Source of the DNA: Capniomyces stellatus
Lineage: Eukaryota > Kickxellomycota > Harpellomycetes > Harpellales > Legeriomycetaceae
Length of the DNA: 64,000 bases
Direction: 5' to 3'
NCBI GenBank assembly: GCA_001661515.1
Contig: LUVW01000005.1
Location: forward strand, 186,001 to 250,000
Shown: one piece after another, positions 23,156 through 34,690 of the stretch
Numbering within the stretch: position 1 is the stretch's first letter
How the letters are laid out: each line of letters begins with the position of its first letter
Notes under the pieces: model-generated
Told to the model about the DNA's origin: nothing
Databases searched by the model: none
The model's input: only the letters and a program-made list of their open reading frames with translations
Translations under genes and position numbers: made by a program

Positions 23156-23836
23156 ATGTCAAGGTTACTATCAGATTTCAAGTTTCAGGCTGCCCTTGTT
23201 CCACCAGCCGTTTTAAAACCGTCTTTTGTTGATGCCTCCACTATTAAGTCAAGGTCCAGCACTTCAAGAGCCAAAACCAAAAGCTCAACCAAGACAACAA
23301 TCAAACTAACAGTCAAACCAACAGCCGCCGATGATTCAAGCAGTGCCACAGCATATTCATTGACATCAACTGCTTCCAAAATCTCATTGAGCTCCAGCTA
23401 CGGCAAGAAACAGTATGGCATGAAGTAGTCAGTCCAGGTTCTATGTGACGACCAAGAGTTTGTGTTTACCGCACAAGTAACTTCAGACACAGACTCGGAC
23501 CTGTTTGTTGCAATGATTGGAGATGTAGAGTATGGAACTTCCAATAGTGTTGTTGAGGCTCAGTTCGGGTTGGCTTCAGGCAAAAGCTCAATAAAGAACA
23601 GCAAGGTATCAATTGTCAAACAATCCAACAGTCTTGGCAAGCGTGCTACCAATAATACAATCAAAATTGTTTCAACTCCGTACAGAGGCAGGATCTATAT
23701 CGATAACAGGCTCAAGGTGCCATACGTTCCAAAGTCATTCAATTTCAAAAGATTGACGTTTAAATCAGTAAACTCAGCCAGAATTGCCAGGAATACATTC
23801 AAGTGCGCCATAGTTTCAAACTGTGTTGACTATTAA
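23156..23836 (+). pseudogene. Ser/Thr-linker protein interrupted by an in-frame TAG
   Basis: Two ORFs, 23156-23428 (90 aa) and 23462-23836 (124 aa), lie in the same frame. They are separated by a single TAG at 23426-23428; the 33 bases from this TAG to the next ATG read through as coding (SVQVLCDDQEFVFTAQVTSD). The first part is a Ser/Thr/Lys-rich linker-like stretch. The second is a beta-rich segment with the pattern of a carbohydrate-binding or surface domain, but I cannot assign a family. No signal peptide is seen at 23156, so a 5' exon may be missing. A 25-nt GT...AG interval spans the stop but is too short for a credible intron. It could be a pseudogene, a readthrough gene, or a base-call error. 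It faces the CBM19-like gene at 24562 tail to tail. Confidence 0.5.
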
Positions 23837-23977
23837 TCGATGTATATTACTTATTTGTTTTGAAACCCTTACACCAGCTCACTCTCGGTTTTTTGTATTT
23901 ATTTAACTTGCTGAATAAGATGTATGAAAATAAAACGAAAAAATGCGGAAAATAGCCCATTAGGCATTGACTACTTT

Positions 23978-24562
23978 CTAACCATCCAAAACTATCAAAC
24001 TGCTATTACTTTTCCTTTCTAATACATGGTCTTTGATCTTAGTATACAACTCTGGTGTATTTACTAAAATCAATTCTTTTTTGAGAATCAGATATGTGTC
24101 CATTTCTGATAGTTTTACTAACCCTTTGTCGCCCTTATCTCCACAGTAAACATTTTTATCAATATCTTTTACGCAGAATTTGTCTAATGGGCAGCTCTTT
24201 TCTACAATATTGCCATTGATACACTCACTAAAACGCCCGCTTTCGCCGTTGCGGCCGTTGCACACAATATTTCTGTACCTTACTTTGTTGCACGACATTT
24301 TCTTGTTTTGCTTGCCACTCTTGCTTTTATCCACTACACTGGGCGCTTCTTCAGCTATTTTTCTACACGTTATAGACCCGTGTCCTGTATAGCAATCGGT
24401 ATTTAGAACAAAACTTTGAAACACTTCTGCTCCTCCTGGTATACAAAGTGTATATATACACCCTTTGCCATGTTTTATATAACATCCAAATGACCCAACT
24501 ATACACTTTCTGGAACTTGCTAAAGTGCAGCCAACCAATACGAAAACGAATAATATATTCAT
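23978..24562 (-). CDS. Small secreted cysteine-rich protein, CBM19-like
   Basis: A single exon encoding 194 aa. A signal peptide (MNILFVFVLVGCTLA) is followed by two cysteine-rich segments. The first (~residues 20-66) contains CIVGSFGCYIKHGKGC and YTLCIPGG. The second (~101-140) reads as GRFSECINGNIVEKSCP, then FCVKDIDKNVYCG. That is the spacing of carbohydrate-binding module 19 (F-x-x-C-x-x-G-x(3)-x-x-C-x(6)-C). CBM19 binds chitin and occurs on fungal chitinases and on small secreted proteins of Kickxellomycotina. There is no catalytic domain, so a chitin- or wall-binding role outside the cell is likely. The C-terminal ~50 residues are charged and not part of the module. The first cysteine segment may be a diverged second module. 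The secreted nature is fairly certain; the CBM19 assignment is moderate. Confidence 0.68.
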   Translation of the reverse strand: MNILFVFVLVGCTLASSRKCIVGSFGCYIKHGKGCIYTLCIPGGAEVFQSFVLNTDCYTGHGSITCRKIAEEAPSVVDKSKSGKQNKKMSCNKVRYRNIVCNGRNGESGRFSECINGNIVEKSCPLDKFCVKDIDKNVYCGDKGDKGLVKLSEMDTYLILKKELILVNTPELYTKIKDHVLERKSNSSLIVLDG

Positions 24563-25443
24563 AATTGATACAAAGGGATTTTTCTTTAAAAAACAAAGTG
24601 ACCGAAATAAAGCAATAATAACAAAAAAAAATAATGTTTTTAAACTAGCTGGCTACTATTACAACATTGTTATATAGCCAAACACGAATAACATTGATTG
24701 TATACCAATTCTCTTTTGTTATTACTTTTCAGACCGAAGAGTCTCAAAAAGGCCAGAGTTTAATGCTGAAAATGGAGTTGAGGCCTAGCTGTAAATCAGA
24801 ACGTTGTATGCAAAATTAGGAAATATCCTGCAGTAGCGGCCTGGCTTAAAGCCAACATGGTGCGTATTTGCGATCATCTTTTGTGTATTGAAATAAACGT
24901 GTACATTTCAACTTAATTGATGCACGACACAGACCATGTTTACTTAAACAGGAAGCTATGTACTGCCCTCTCAGCAAGCTTCTGGCATGGTGCGTTTCCA
25001 AACGCATTCTTGGTTATGTGAAATGTGAAATGTGAATTGCCACAATTGCACGTGATATATATTTCCTATAAAGTAAAATGATGATCAGTCATTGTAGTGG
25101 TCATGTTGGCTGAATGTATATGTAAGTTTTAATAAATAAATTGTAGTACTTGGCTACCAGCTCAACCAAAGCCAAACAGAGCCGATTAGAGATGGTTAGA
25201 GTAATGATTTCTATTTACAAGGTGGCCATACATATTTATTAGCTGAATGGATCATATAAATAAATTGGGTTAATAATAATGACCAACTAAGGACCATTAT
25301 TTGGTTGAGTACTGTTGAAGATAGCAAATTTTTGTCATATAAATAGATATTTATATTCATTGTTATTATAGTTATTAATGTTGATATTGATGCTTTAAAT
25401 GGTCTAAATTATACAGCTGATACTTGGAAATGCACGAATCTAC
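24563..25443. other. Intergenic spacer, upstream of CBM19-like gene and downstream of DUF1636 gene
   Basis: About 880 bp, AT-rich. It includes the presumed promoter of the minus-strand CBM19-like gene (adjacent to 24562) and the 3' end of the DUF1636 gene. A short local repeat GTGAAATGTGAAATGTGAATT lies near 25019. No further gene or RNA is seen. Confidence 0.5.
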
Positions 25444-26622
25444 TCAAAGCAAGTCCAGATTGTTAAAGTTGTTGATGAAGGGCGGAATTCTTGATAGTAC
25501 ATTGGTTTTCATTCTAGCAGGACGTGTTTTGGTCTTTGAAAAACCATCCTCGCTGTCCATGTAATTGTCTGCAAACTCTAGAATTGCATCAATATCTTCA
25601 CCGTCGCCTTCATTCAAATCGCCAAACTGGTATATGTATTTATTTTTTGCTGCAAACGCCACCACGTTTCCTCTTGAGCAAGTGCCAAGACATGACACCG
25701 GTACAACTTTCAAGTACGGTTCGATTGAGTTTACACAAGAAACCCTCCGTGACCGACCGTCTTTGTCAACCTCAAAGGTGTTGATGTTACATGCAGCAAT
25801 CCTATTGATTCTTTCCCGCTGAGCCACAAGTGATTTCAAGTTTTCGTACAGTATACGCCCGCTTTTCTTTTGCTTCCCGTCCACCGATACAACGGTGGTT
25901 ATAGGAGTCATTAGGTCTTCAATATCCTTGACCGAATCTGATTTGGGATCAAGCCAGCACGCATAGTACCCAGGCCCGCACTTGTTGACATCGCTTCTTT
26001 GGCACTTTGTGCAAACATAAACCACATGCTTCCCTTCTTCGCTTGAATTTTGATCCACTGAGCTCCTTCTTATTTCTATTTCCTCCTCAATCTCTATCTG
26101 CCCCCTTCTTTCATTCCTGACCTCTAAAGACTTTTTCTTGTCAATTAGCAATTGTTTTTCGTTCAGAATTTTGTAAAACTCATCGGATGAATCCTCTCCA
26201 ACAAAAGTAATACAAACTTTATGTCTGGTGCTTTCGGGGTTGTTTGGTTCCTCCTTGGCTTCTATTGTTGTTACTGTCTTTTCTTTAGTTTTTATTTCCT
26301 CGTTTTTATCGCTTTCTTCGCTTTTATCGTTTTTATTGTTTTTACCGTTTTTACCGTTTTTATTGTTTTTATTGTTTTTATCTCTTTTATCGTTTTTGCT
26401 TGGCTCGGCTGTTGTGGCGGATTCTTCTCTTACTTTTAAGGCAATCGCCCTTTTCTTGTCTTCGACCAATCTATGCCATGTAAATCCAATCTTACTCAGC
26501 CGTGTTAGAAGTGTCCCTCTTATGCTGCCATCTGCAAGACAACACAACGAAAATGTCCCGCCAATGAAAATGATTAGTGGAAACCACCCTCTAGGATTGT
26601 CAGCAGGCCAGATTATAGCCAT
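25444..26622 (-). CDS. Membrane-anchored DUF1636 (metal-binding-type) protein
   Basis: A single exon encoding 392 aa. Residues ~13-30 (WFPLIIFIGGTFSLCCLA) form one hydrophobic N-terminal segment, probably a membrane anchor. A low-complexity Asn/Lys/Gly region occupies ~75-105. The C-terminal domain (~198-382) fits DUF1636: CTKC at 204-207, CLGTC at 311-315, YQFGDL at 331-336, an acidic helix ending in an F-A-x-x-Y motif, then DGFSKTKTRPARMKTNVLSRIPP, the diagnostic RP...RIPP end. In bacteria this small thioredoxin-like ferredoxin-type family is predicted to bind metal and is often near cobalamin or metal-transport genes. Here the core is interrupted by extra sequence (~211-300) compared with the compact bacterial form. 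No biochemical role is established that I know of. The four cysteines are intact, so cluster or metal binding is plausible. Confidence 0.75.
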   Translation of the reverse strand: MAIIWPADNPRGWFPLIIFIGGTFSLCCLADGSIRGTLLTRLSKIGFTWHRLVEDKKRAIALKVREESATTAEPSKNDKRDKNNKNNKNGKNGKNNKNDKSEESDKNEEIKTKEKTVTTIEAKEEPNNPESTRHKVCITFVGEDSSDEFYKILNEKQLLIDKKKSLEVRNERRGQIEIEEEIEIRRSSVDQNSSEEGKHVVYVCTKCQRSDVNKCGPGYYACWLDPKSDSVKDIEDLMTPITTVVSVDGKQKKSGRILYENLKSLVAQRERINRIAACNINTFEVDKDGRSRRVSCVNSIEPYLKVVPVSCLGTCSRGNVVAFAAKNKYIYQFGDLNEGDGEDIDAILEFADNYMDSEDGFSKTKTRPARMKTNVLSRIPPFINNFNNLDLL

Positions 26623-28988
26623 TTGAATCAGTTGCTTTGCATATATAAAATCAAATGTATTTTCTAATAACCACAGGTGATTATTAATTTTGCTGTTGCC
26701 GTTATTGATATTGATAGTTATATTATTGCTATTATTTTTGCTATTACTATTGCTATTATTCCTGCTGTTCTATATTTCTAATTTATACCTCTAAAAAAAC
26801 AAATGGTAATCTAGTTGAAGCCTGTGTTTAAAAACAATTTTTATAACCTGTATTTTGGTTTTTTTTTTCTGCTTTATTTCTTAAAGAGACCAATTGTCTT
26901 ATCAGATTACTGAAAAAATAAAAGTGTTTTTTTCGCTCAAAAAAGTGCTAGTTCAAACTCGTTTGCTTAGCAATTGCCTAAAAAAATCTATCGTTATCTT
27001 AACTCTCAAATTGATCTAAATCGAATAAAGAAAAAACAAATGCAATCGTGACCCACTTCTAAATAAATAATGCCTTGAAATTGAAACAAATATGCATTTG
27101 ATTTAATTTGCATTTCTGTTGTCCATCTACGTTATTTAACTTGATTGAAAATCTAATCAGATAACAAGATTCTCAACTCTGCTTTTATGATTTCACAGAA
27201 AGCTTGACCAAAGCGTGCTTTTCGTTTTATTTATTTTTTGCTTTATTACCTTTCTTCTATAAGTTTATACAATAAATGACAACAAGAATAAGAGCAAGTC
27301 TTCAACAAACACACAAAATTTTACTACGCCTCTAATATATGGTTAAATATTTGACTTGACATTCGCTTGTTTCGTATTATCTATCAGTATGTCGTTTACA
27401 TGTTTATCTACAAGAATGCTGTGACTGCTTTTTGTGGAATGACTTTGTAAAGCAAGAGAGGGGAGGGTAGTGTCATAATTGTGCCAAAAAGACTATCTGT
27501 GTACATTTTTGTTCGGTAGCTTTGTCACAGAGTGTCAGCCAGAAAATTAATGAAGTCGTACCACCTGACCACCAAAAAAAAATATGCTGTTATACCAATT
27601 GGGCCTGACCAGAAACAAACATCATTAATTGAATGACGAGGACGCTCATAAATCAACACGTAATTAAAACGCATTGACCTCATTGATATATATTTATATC
27701 TAAAAGGGGTGGAAATGGTTATATCGAGAGCATTATTCAGCGAAATCAATCACAAGCTTTCAAACGGAGTTACAAGTTATCGAATTTAGGGCGTAAAGTC
27801 TTTGAATATTATACTGAAAAGTGTAGCTGGGCCATATCGGAGCATTTTAACCTATATACTAGTCTAGCAAGATAACTACCGAGGCAAAGGATTTGATATA
27901 TTTTGTATTAAAAACCTTTAATTTCCAGCTCTGAACCTTTTATTGGTGACTGTTTTTAAAAATTTACATGTTAAATTAAACAAGTAAAGGAGGAAGGTTT
28001 ATTGCTATAGTAATCGAACCAGGCTTAATTAGCCCAGCTATATTAAAAAAGGATATTGCCAATAAACCCCCCCCCCCCCAACTAATAGCAAAACTTTTTC
28101 CCAATAATAGTGGGAAACTTTCAGAATGATGGTTGGTGCTTGTTGAAAACCAAATTCAAACAACCACATGTACTAATTAATCAAAAGAAAACATTTCAGG
28201 ATGTTTATCAAGACAAAAAGCAAAAAATAATTGGGTGCAAAGGGAGGGTTTATAATAGGCAAAAACTGAAAAGGGGCCTTGATAGGATAAGGGTAGGAGT
28301 TGAATATTCGGGAATTATAGGAAGCTTTGCTTATTTTACTGCAAAAGACTTGAAAACTGCAAGAAAAAAAAAACAACGATGATATTAGGAAAATCGCATT
28401 TAATTTAAATACAGTTGAAACTCCAATGGATAGAGTTGAATTTGGTATGAGTAGGAAGAATTGTAGTGAATAAAATAAGGCTAGACAAACAAACTATGTG
28501 ATTCGCAACATCCACTCAAATCAAGTAGATAATTTTTTTTCTTCTTTTTATGTATATATTTTTGGTGACTTTGTTGTTTTGCGAAATTGACTTTGGAATA
28601 TTTTACGCAGTTAAACACAGTTTACATATTTCACAAAATTTGTAATGCTACTACACATATTTTTTACCATTACAGTAGGAATTACTAATCCAAGCGAAAT
28701 AGGTTGCAGAGATTGGTAAAAGGCAAAATACCTAAAAAAAGCTGTATTAGTAATCAAACTAATAAACCATTAATAACAAATTGAGCTACTTGGAAACAAT
28801 ATTTATAGACCAACTACTTGATTACTAATAGCTATATTTCGCACATTGCAAATCGGTTGAAGTGTTGCGTTGTAGATCCAGGTTTCTAGCTTTCCATTCT
28901 ATAAAAAAAATAGCAATTTGAATTTTCTAGTTTTATTTATTTAGTATTAGCATTAGCTTTAAAATTTAAAGCAGGGATACAGTTGGAA
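26623..28988. other. Gene-poor spacer
   Basis: About 2.4 kb between the divergent DUF1636 gene (-) and the gamma-glutamyltransferase gene (+). It must hold both promoters. It contains a trinucleotide-like (ATT/GTT)n tract at about 26690-26770 and a 13-C homopolymer at 28067-28079. The 90-codon ORF at 28110-28382 lacks an ATG and looks like chance. No RNA gene is recognised. Confidence 0.5.
28067..28079 (+). repeat. Poly(C) homopolymer
   Basis: Thirteen consecutive cytosines in otherwise AT-rich DNA, about 0.9 kb upstream of the gamma-glutamyltransferase gene. This is rare in such composition and may be a sequencing-sensitive or variable-length site. Confidence 0.9.
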
Positions 28989-31900
28989 ATGGCAAGTAAA
29001 AACACAGACGAAGAGGACCACTTGTTTATTGGAAACGAAGATGAGCTAATCAACGATGCTGATGCTCTTTCGCTTTCGACAAATTCAATCGGCAATATTG
29101 AAAGTGGCTATGTATACAAGTCCAAGCGAGTTAGGGGAAATATCCGCAGAAGAAGATTGATAGCCAGAGTGGTATTGATATTGGCAGTTATTACAGCGAG
29201 TGCATTTATAGTACATTTTGCATTATTTTCAGGAAACAAAAAGGAGGAAAGCAAGAAGGCCGCAAACAGCAAAGTACAAGAAAATAAGGTGACGCTGGAT
29301 AATGACGATGGTACACCTGGAACGTTGTTTAAAAAGCCACTATTTGGAAAGCTGAAGCCAGCTGCAGAGGCTTTAGACGAAGAAAAGAAGGGAAGTACAG
29401 AAGATAAGGAGGATACCAAAGTGAATGGAAAGGAAAGAGTAAAAGGGGATGAGAAGGAGGAGAAGGTAGAGGATATCAAGGTAGAGGATATCAAGGTTGA
29501 GGACATCAAGGTTGAGGGGGAAAATGATGAGTTTTTGGCGTTGTATTCTTCAAACAGAAGAGTTAGAATTGATTCAAAAGAATCTGTGGGTAATACAGGG
29601 GCAGTTGCAGCAGATAGACAAGAGTGTTCAGAGATTGGAGTAGAGGGTAAGCCAAACAAGTGAATCAGAGTTAAAGAGTGCCTAGTAAACCAATATAATA
29701 AACATATGAGATAAATTGATTGACTGAATGAAACGCATTGATGGATATTGTGCACGATAGTGTTGAAGGATGGAGGCAATGCGGTGGATTCGGCAATAGC
29801 AACGGCGATTTGTATAGGGCTGTTTAACTGCTACTCCACAGGTATTGGGGGCGGAGGATTTATGCTTATCCATAAGCCAGATGGGGACAATGAGGTTATT
29901 GACTTTAGAGAGACTGCGCCGGCATTGATAAACAGTACGGTGTTTGAAAAGAATATTACCTTGGCTCAAGTTGGGGGACTCTCGATAGCAGTTCCAGGCG
30001 AAATTCGAGGATTTGAAATGGCCCATAAAAAGTATGTACAAATGGGCAGCTTTGGTACTAATGGGTGCTGTACAAAGCAAAAGAAAAAAACACTAGAGAT
30101 ATACTTAATAGTACAAGTACAGACTTATAAGTACCAGATATAGTAATTGGTGATTATAATTGTGCTTGATTTGCATTTACGATTGATTAGGTATGGAAAA
30201 CTGCCTTGGAAGCGGCTGTTTGAGCCTACAATAAAGCATGCCCGCAATGGCTACAAGCTGGGGAAAATGGTGAGGTTGACACTGGGGTACTTTGAAGATA
30301 TGGTTAAGACCACTGAGGGATTCAGGGACATTTTTGTAAGCCCAGATGGGTTGCTTAAGAACGCGGATGATACTATCAAGAGAGAAAACTACGCAAACAC
30401 GCTTGAGGCCATAGCAAACGATGGCGCAGATGCTTTCTACAAGGTAATTTATGTTTACAGCCATTATTGTTGTTTAGAGAGCTCATGTGTGCACTGATGA
30501 ACCAGCCAAAAGCGATGGTAAAACAGACTGAATAAATACAATACCTGGGCCTTTTTTTTTTTTTTTTTTTTACTATTAGGGCGAGATTATGGAATCAATG
30601 TTGAGCTCAATAAAGAAGAATGGCGGAGTTTTAACCAGAAGCGATTTTGCGAATTACAAACCTCTTTCCAGAAAGGCTCTAAAGTCCACCTTCAAGGGAA
30701 GAACTATACTATCCTGTCCTCCACCAACCAGTGGGTCCATCCTGGCCTCCATATTCAATGTCCTGGAGCTATACACATTCCCCGAACTGCCAACTGCCCT
30801 GAGTGTCCACAGGTACGTTCATTACAAGCCACAGTGCTCAAGTTTGTTATTTGCACCACTACCTGACTTTACCACTGACTGACCAACTATTACGTTATTT
30901 GTCGACCTGAATTTATTTAAACTTATTATAAATATATTATAATAGATTGATTGAATCCATCAAATGTAAGTTTAACTTCAGATATAACGAATTTTTCGTT
31001 GCCTTTTTTTTCTTTCTTTTTTTGTATGACTATTTTGTTGATGTCTTGATTTGTCTATTGATTACCAATTGTTGATTGCTATTATTTTGACATTCCTGAT
31101 TGAGCAGTTGGATTTGCTGACCGTACCAAAATCGCTGATCCAGAATTTGTAAGCCTTTTAAATATAAGAATACTGACATGGAAAGCTGATTCGAGTTGCT
31201 GTTTACAAGTCAAATTAAATCATTTGACAGTAAACAAACTAACACTACATTTGCAATAACGATGTAAAAAAATAAATAATATAGAATGATTTGGATGCAA
31301 TTGTCAATGACCAGATAAGCAAGGATCACGCAAGAAAGAACAAGGCAAAGATCACAGATGTAAGTATGCGTCTAGTTGGTTGTTTGATCATTAGATTTTA
31401 ATCGTGCTTTATTGCTAAATTTAAACGTACAAAATTCCGATATAAAAAAAATTAAAAAAAAAATTAAATTCAGCAAACTCAACAACAAGTGTTATTGGGT
31501 GGATAAATAGGACAAGACACACAGCTTTGAGTACTATGACCCAGAATATATTATTCAGGAGGACCACGGGACAACCCATCTTTCGGTTTTGGATAAGGAC
31601 GATATGGCTGTTGCGTTGACATCGACAATCAATTTGCTGTTTGGTTCGCAGCTGATGGATCCAGTCACAGGGATTATTTTCAATGACCAAATGGATGATT
31701 TTAGTACTCCAAACACCAAGAATGGATTTGGGTTGTATCCCTCACCAAAGAACAAAATCGGTAATTACTATTTATTATTTACGACTTTTGATCAAATGTT
31801 TTGCTCAGTTAATAGTAGTGGAAAGAGTTTCTTTCTTTTTTTTTTTTTTGAATACTAAGAGTTTAGTTTAATTATTGGTGCAAAAGTGACAGTTTGATGT

Positions 31901-32297
31901 ATATTTGTCTTTAATAGAGCCTGGGAAACGACCGCTTTCAACAACGTCAGGGGCTGTGGTTTTAGATAAGGGTAAGGTGGAGTTTGTTATTGGTGCTAGT
32001 GGCGGCAGTCGGATTCTTACAGCGACCACCCAGGTGTTGTTGAATACAATAGAGTACGGAAAGAGCTTGAAGGATGCTATTGATTCTCCCAGAATTCATC
32101 ACCAGCTTCTTCCTGAGGTTTTGATGGTTGAGCCCTTTTACCAAACCGAGATTCTGGATGGCTTGAAGTTGAAGGGCCATAAGATTGAGGAAATGATTCA
32201 GAGTTCGTCAGTGGTCCAAGCGATCAGACGGCTAAAAGACGGTTCGATTCATGCTGTTAGCGATGGTAGAAAGCTTGGTGCTCCAGCTGCCTACTGA
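28989..32297 (+). CDS. Gamma-glutamyltransferase (nine exons)
   Basis: Exons: 28989-29646, 29761-30031, 30191-30443, 30580-30812, 30946-30965, 31108-31148, 31285-31359, 31511-31760 and 31918-32297. All introns are GT...AG and the total is 726 aa in frame. An Arg-rich stretch and a membrane segment (~57-80) make it a type II membrane protein. A charged linker carries three VEDIK repeats. The GGT domain starts at ~GAVAADRQECSEIG. Diagnostic segments are GGNAVDSAIAT, GIGGGGFML, the nucleophile region DHGTTHLSV (Thr538), INLLFGSQLMDPVTGIIFND, QMDDFSTPN, PGKRPLSTTSG and GASGGSRI. In this family the proenzyme cleaves itself before the nucleophilic Thr, then hydrolyses or transfers the gamma-glutamyl group of glutathione, usually at the vacuole or cell surface. 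Exon 5 is only 20 nt and exon 6 is 41 nt. I chose the ATG at 28989 because the upstream in-frame codon at 28983 is TTG. Confidence 0.94.
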
Positions 32298-33017
32298 TGT
32301 GTTTATTGTGCCTAGTTGTATATTCTGTTTATATAAACAGATATATACCTGTTAGTTGAAGTTTGGTATTGTTTTTATTTGTTTATTTATTAGTCGACTA
32401 GTTTTTTTTTAGTTTGTTTGAAATTCTTGCTTTTTTTTAAAAAAAATTATAATGCTTATGCTAAATATAAAAAGTGGGTTTGGCGTGTTTTTATTATGGT
32501 TTGTTTTTATTTTTGTTTTTGTTTTTGTGGGCTAGTCTAAAACACAGTGTGTATATAGGGTTCAACTTGATGTATGTGCGTCGCATTGGGGTTGGTTTGA
32601 TATTTGTTGTTGGCGAATAGCGTTTATTTCGTTGATAATAGTAAAAATATTAAGAACCATAAAAAGTCGATTTTTAGATTGAGTAAACAAATCGCAGAAA
32701 TAATCTGATTCTAGTTTGAAATCATTTTGAAGCCAGAATCGAGAATTTGGCTTATAAATAGCTTATTGCCTAAATATTTTTTTTTTCTTTTTTCCTTTTT
32801 TTTTTCCTCGTTGCTTTTGTTTGTTTGTTTAGTATATATTATATTGTTTATTCAAACCAGTTGTGACAAGACAGGAAATTACAGACGTTGTTTAGGGGGT
32901 TTTATACGGGATAGATTTAGGAGATTAACTTTGCTTTAAAGACACTAAATGTTTGTAAAAGTGCAGATTTTATATTGTTAAATTCGTCAGAAATATACCA
33001 AAAAAAAAACGAATAAA
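32298..33017. other. Intergenic spacer
   Basis: 3' region of the gamma-glutamyltransferase gene and promoter of the next gene. It is AT-rich with T homopolymers and (GTTTTT)n-like tracts. The ORF at 32727-32939 is a T-rich translation and not credible. Confidence 0.55.
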
Positions 33018-34532
33018 ATGAGTTCAGGCAATACAAAGGAGGAAAAACGGGTGCTTCGAGTTCAGAATACCGTTTCTATCCAAGATGTAAAGCTAGATGG
33101 TAATCAATTTGGATATTTAATATACTTTTTGCAAATATTGTTGTTTTCGTGTTAAATTTACTAGAAATGGATTTGAAAAAGTGAGGTTATCCTGTTAACA
33201 AGGCGATTTTGCATGTGTGAGTGAGTGAGTGTGTAGTTTTATAGTAAATAAAAATGTAAATGTATTCTGATTGTTTGTTTGATTTGTGCTGTAGAGTATA
33301 CTTTTAGATTTGAAAATCTTATATTTTATACAGGTCCAGAGGAGATATTGAGGGAATGCAGGGAGGAATCAAAGCTGCATCAAATGATCCCGAGGCCAGA
33401 GATATCTTTACAGAAAGAAAGCGCAAAGCTGTACAAGATAAACAGGCTTCCATTATTTGAAGCGGCAGAGATAGTGAGCGAGCAAGAGACTGTTTCGCCA
33501 GAGGAGGACTTTAAGGATACGCCGGCAGCAGGGATAGTGAGGCGAAGGAGGTTGCGAAGCAGTATGAGGGTGGGAGCGGATTTGGGCAAGGGGGTTGTAA
33601 ATGGTGGGGGTGGAATGGTGCAGGGAAAGGGAGAAGAAGATTTGACGGATTTGGCGTTTGAAAACAGACACAGGAAGTTTGAGGCGGCGGAGAAGAGAAT
33701 TAGGATTAGGGAAATAGAGTTGTTTCAGCATGCAAAGTATAGGCAGAAGATTGAGGACGAGGCGTACAAGACGATGAGCATCAATAGGGAGCAGTTGGCA
33801 GTGGTGGGGATACAGCGTGCGGTGTGTGCAAACTCGTTGCAAAGTGGGGTTGGTGAGCGGTTGGAGGAGGGTCTGAATAAAGGACAGGATATTTTGGAGA
33901 AACGGGATCAAAAGATCAGTAACAACGAGTTACGGCAACTTATTGGGACACAGATAATTGAAAAGCACGAGAGCGGTAGCAGGGTTGGCAGTGGTGGTTT
34001 GGGGGCAAGTAAAAGTGGAAATGGGGGGGTTGAGGGAGTTGGGGGCGAGGAAAAAGTGGTTGTTGGTAATGGGATTATGAATATATCGGATAGCAGTTTG
34101 CAAACGGGAAATGGTGGAGTAAACGATATGGTGGATTCGAAATTACCGGCAGGATTGTTTACAGAGAAAAGAAAGGAGTTGTTGGTTTCGCTTCAGATTC
34201 TAGAGTCATTTTTGCACTTGACAACCTTACTGCCTAGCCAAAAAAACAGTCAGACAGATGTGACTAAAAGATCTAGCGAAAACATGGCAAGTGAGCCAAG
34301 TAGCCCGAGTGGAATTGGGAGTGGTGGTGGTGGTGGTGGTGGAATGGTGGAGAGTTCAAGACCGAAGAGATCAAGAGGTCAAGAGTGTACTAGTCAAGAG
34401 TTGAGATTTGGTAAACGACGTGGACGTGGTATAAGAGACAGTGTTGATGTACAAAAACAAAAAGAATGTTTGGGGTTCAAAGAGTTTAGTTTACCTAGAC
34501 ACATTATAGAATTTGGGAGAACATTGAGATGA
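33018..34532 (+). CDS. Probable nuclear protein with SAS4-like motif
   Basis: Exon 1 (33018-33099, MSSGNTKEEKRVLRVQN...) ends in phase 1 at donor GTAATC. The second exon can start at 33295 (after CTGTAG) or at 33334 (after TATACAG). Both keep the frame and give 439 or 426 aa; the second has the better acceptor and gives the junction KLDGPEEIL. Near the middle, LAFENRHRKFEAAEKRIRIR followed by EIELFQHAKYRQKIE resembles the SAS4 region (R-H-x(3)-E-x-x-E-K-x-I-R-x-R-E) of histone-acetyltransferase complex subunits. The rest is low complexity: Gly-rich runs, a basic RSRGQE/KRRGRG end, and Ser/Gln stretches. A role as a scaffold in a chromatin-modifying complex is plausible by this one motif only. 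It converges on NAA15 (minus strand). The assignment is tentative. Confidence 0.6.
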
Positions 34533-34690
34533 TTGATACTTTGTATAATTTATTATTATTATTTTCGCTTTTAGACGTGTTTGTGAATAAATAAATAAAT
34601 GAAATGAAATAACGAGTGAATTGAGGAGGGGAAAAGGAAAAAAGCAAGAATTGGTTTAGAGAAAGTGGGATGATATAAATCGAGAAATTT

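Noticed and set aside
23403..23440. A 25-nt GT...AG interval that would remove the TAG in the 23156-23836 frame
   Set aside because: It is far shorter than any other intron here (the smallest is about 60 nt) and below the usual splicing minimum, so an intron is unlikely.
28110..28382. 90-codon basic ORF
   Set aside because: It starts with GTG, has no ATG, no domain, and sits in AT-rich spacer.
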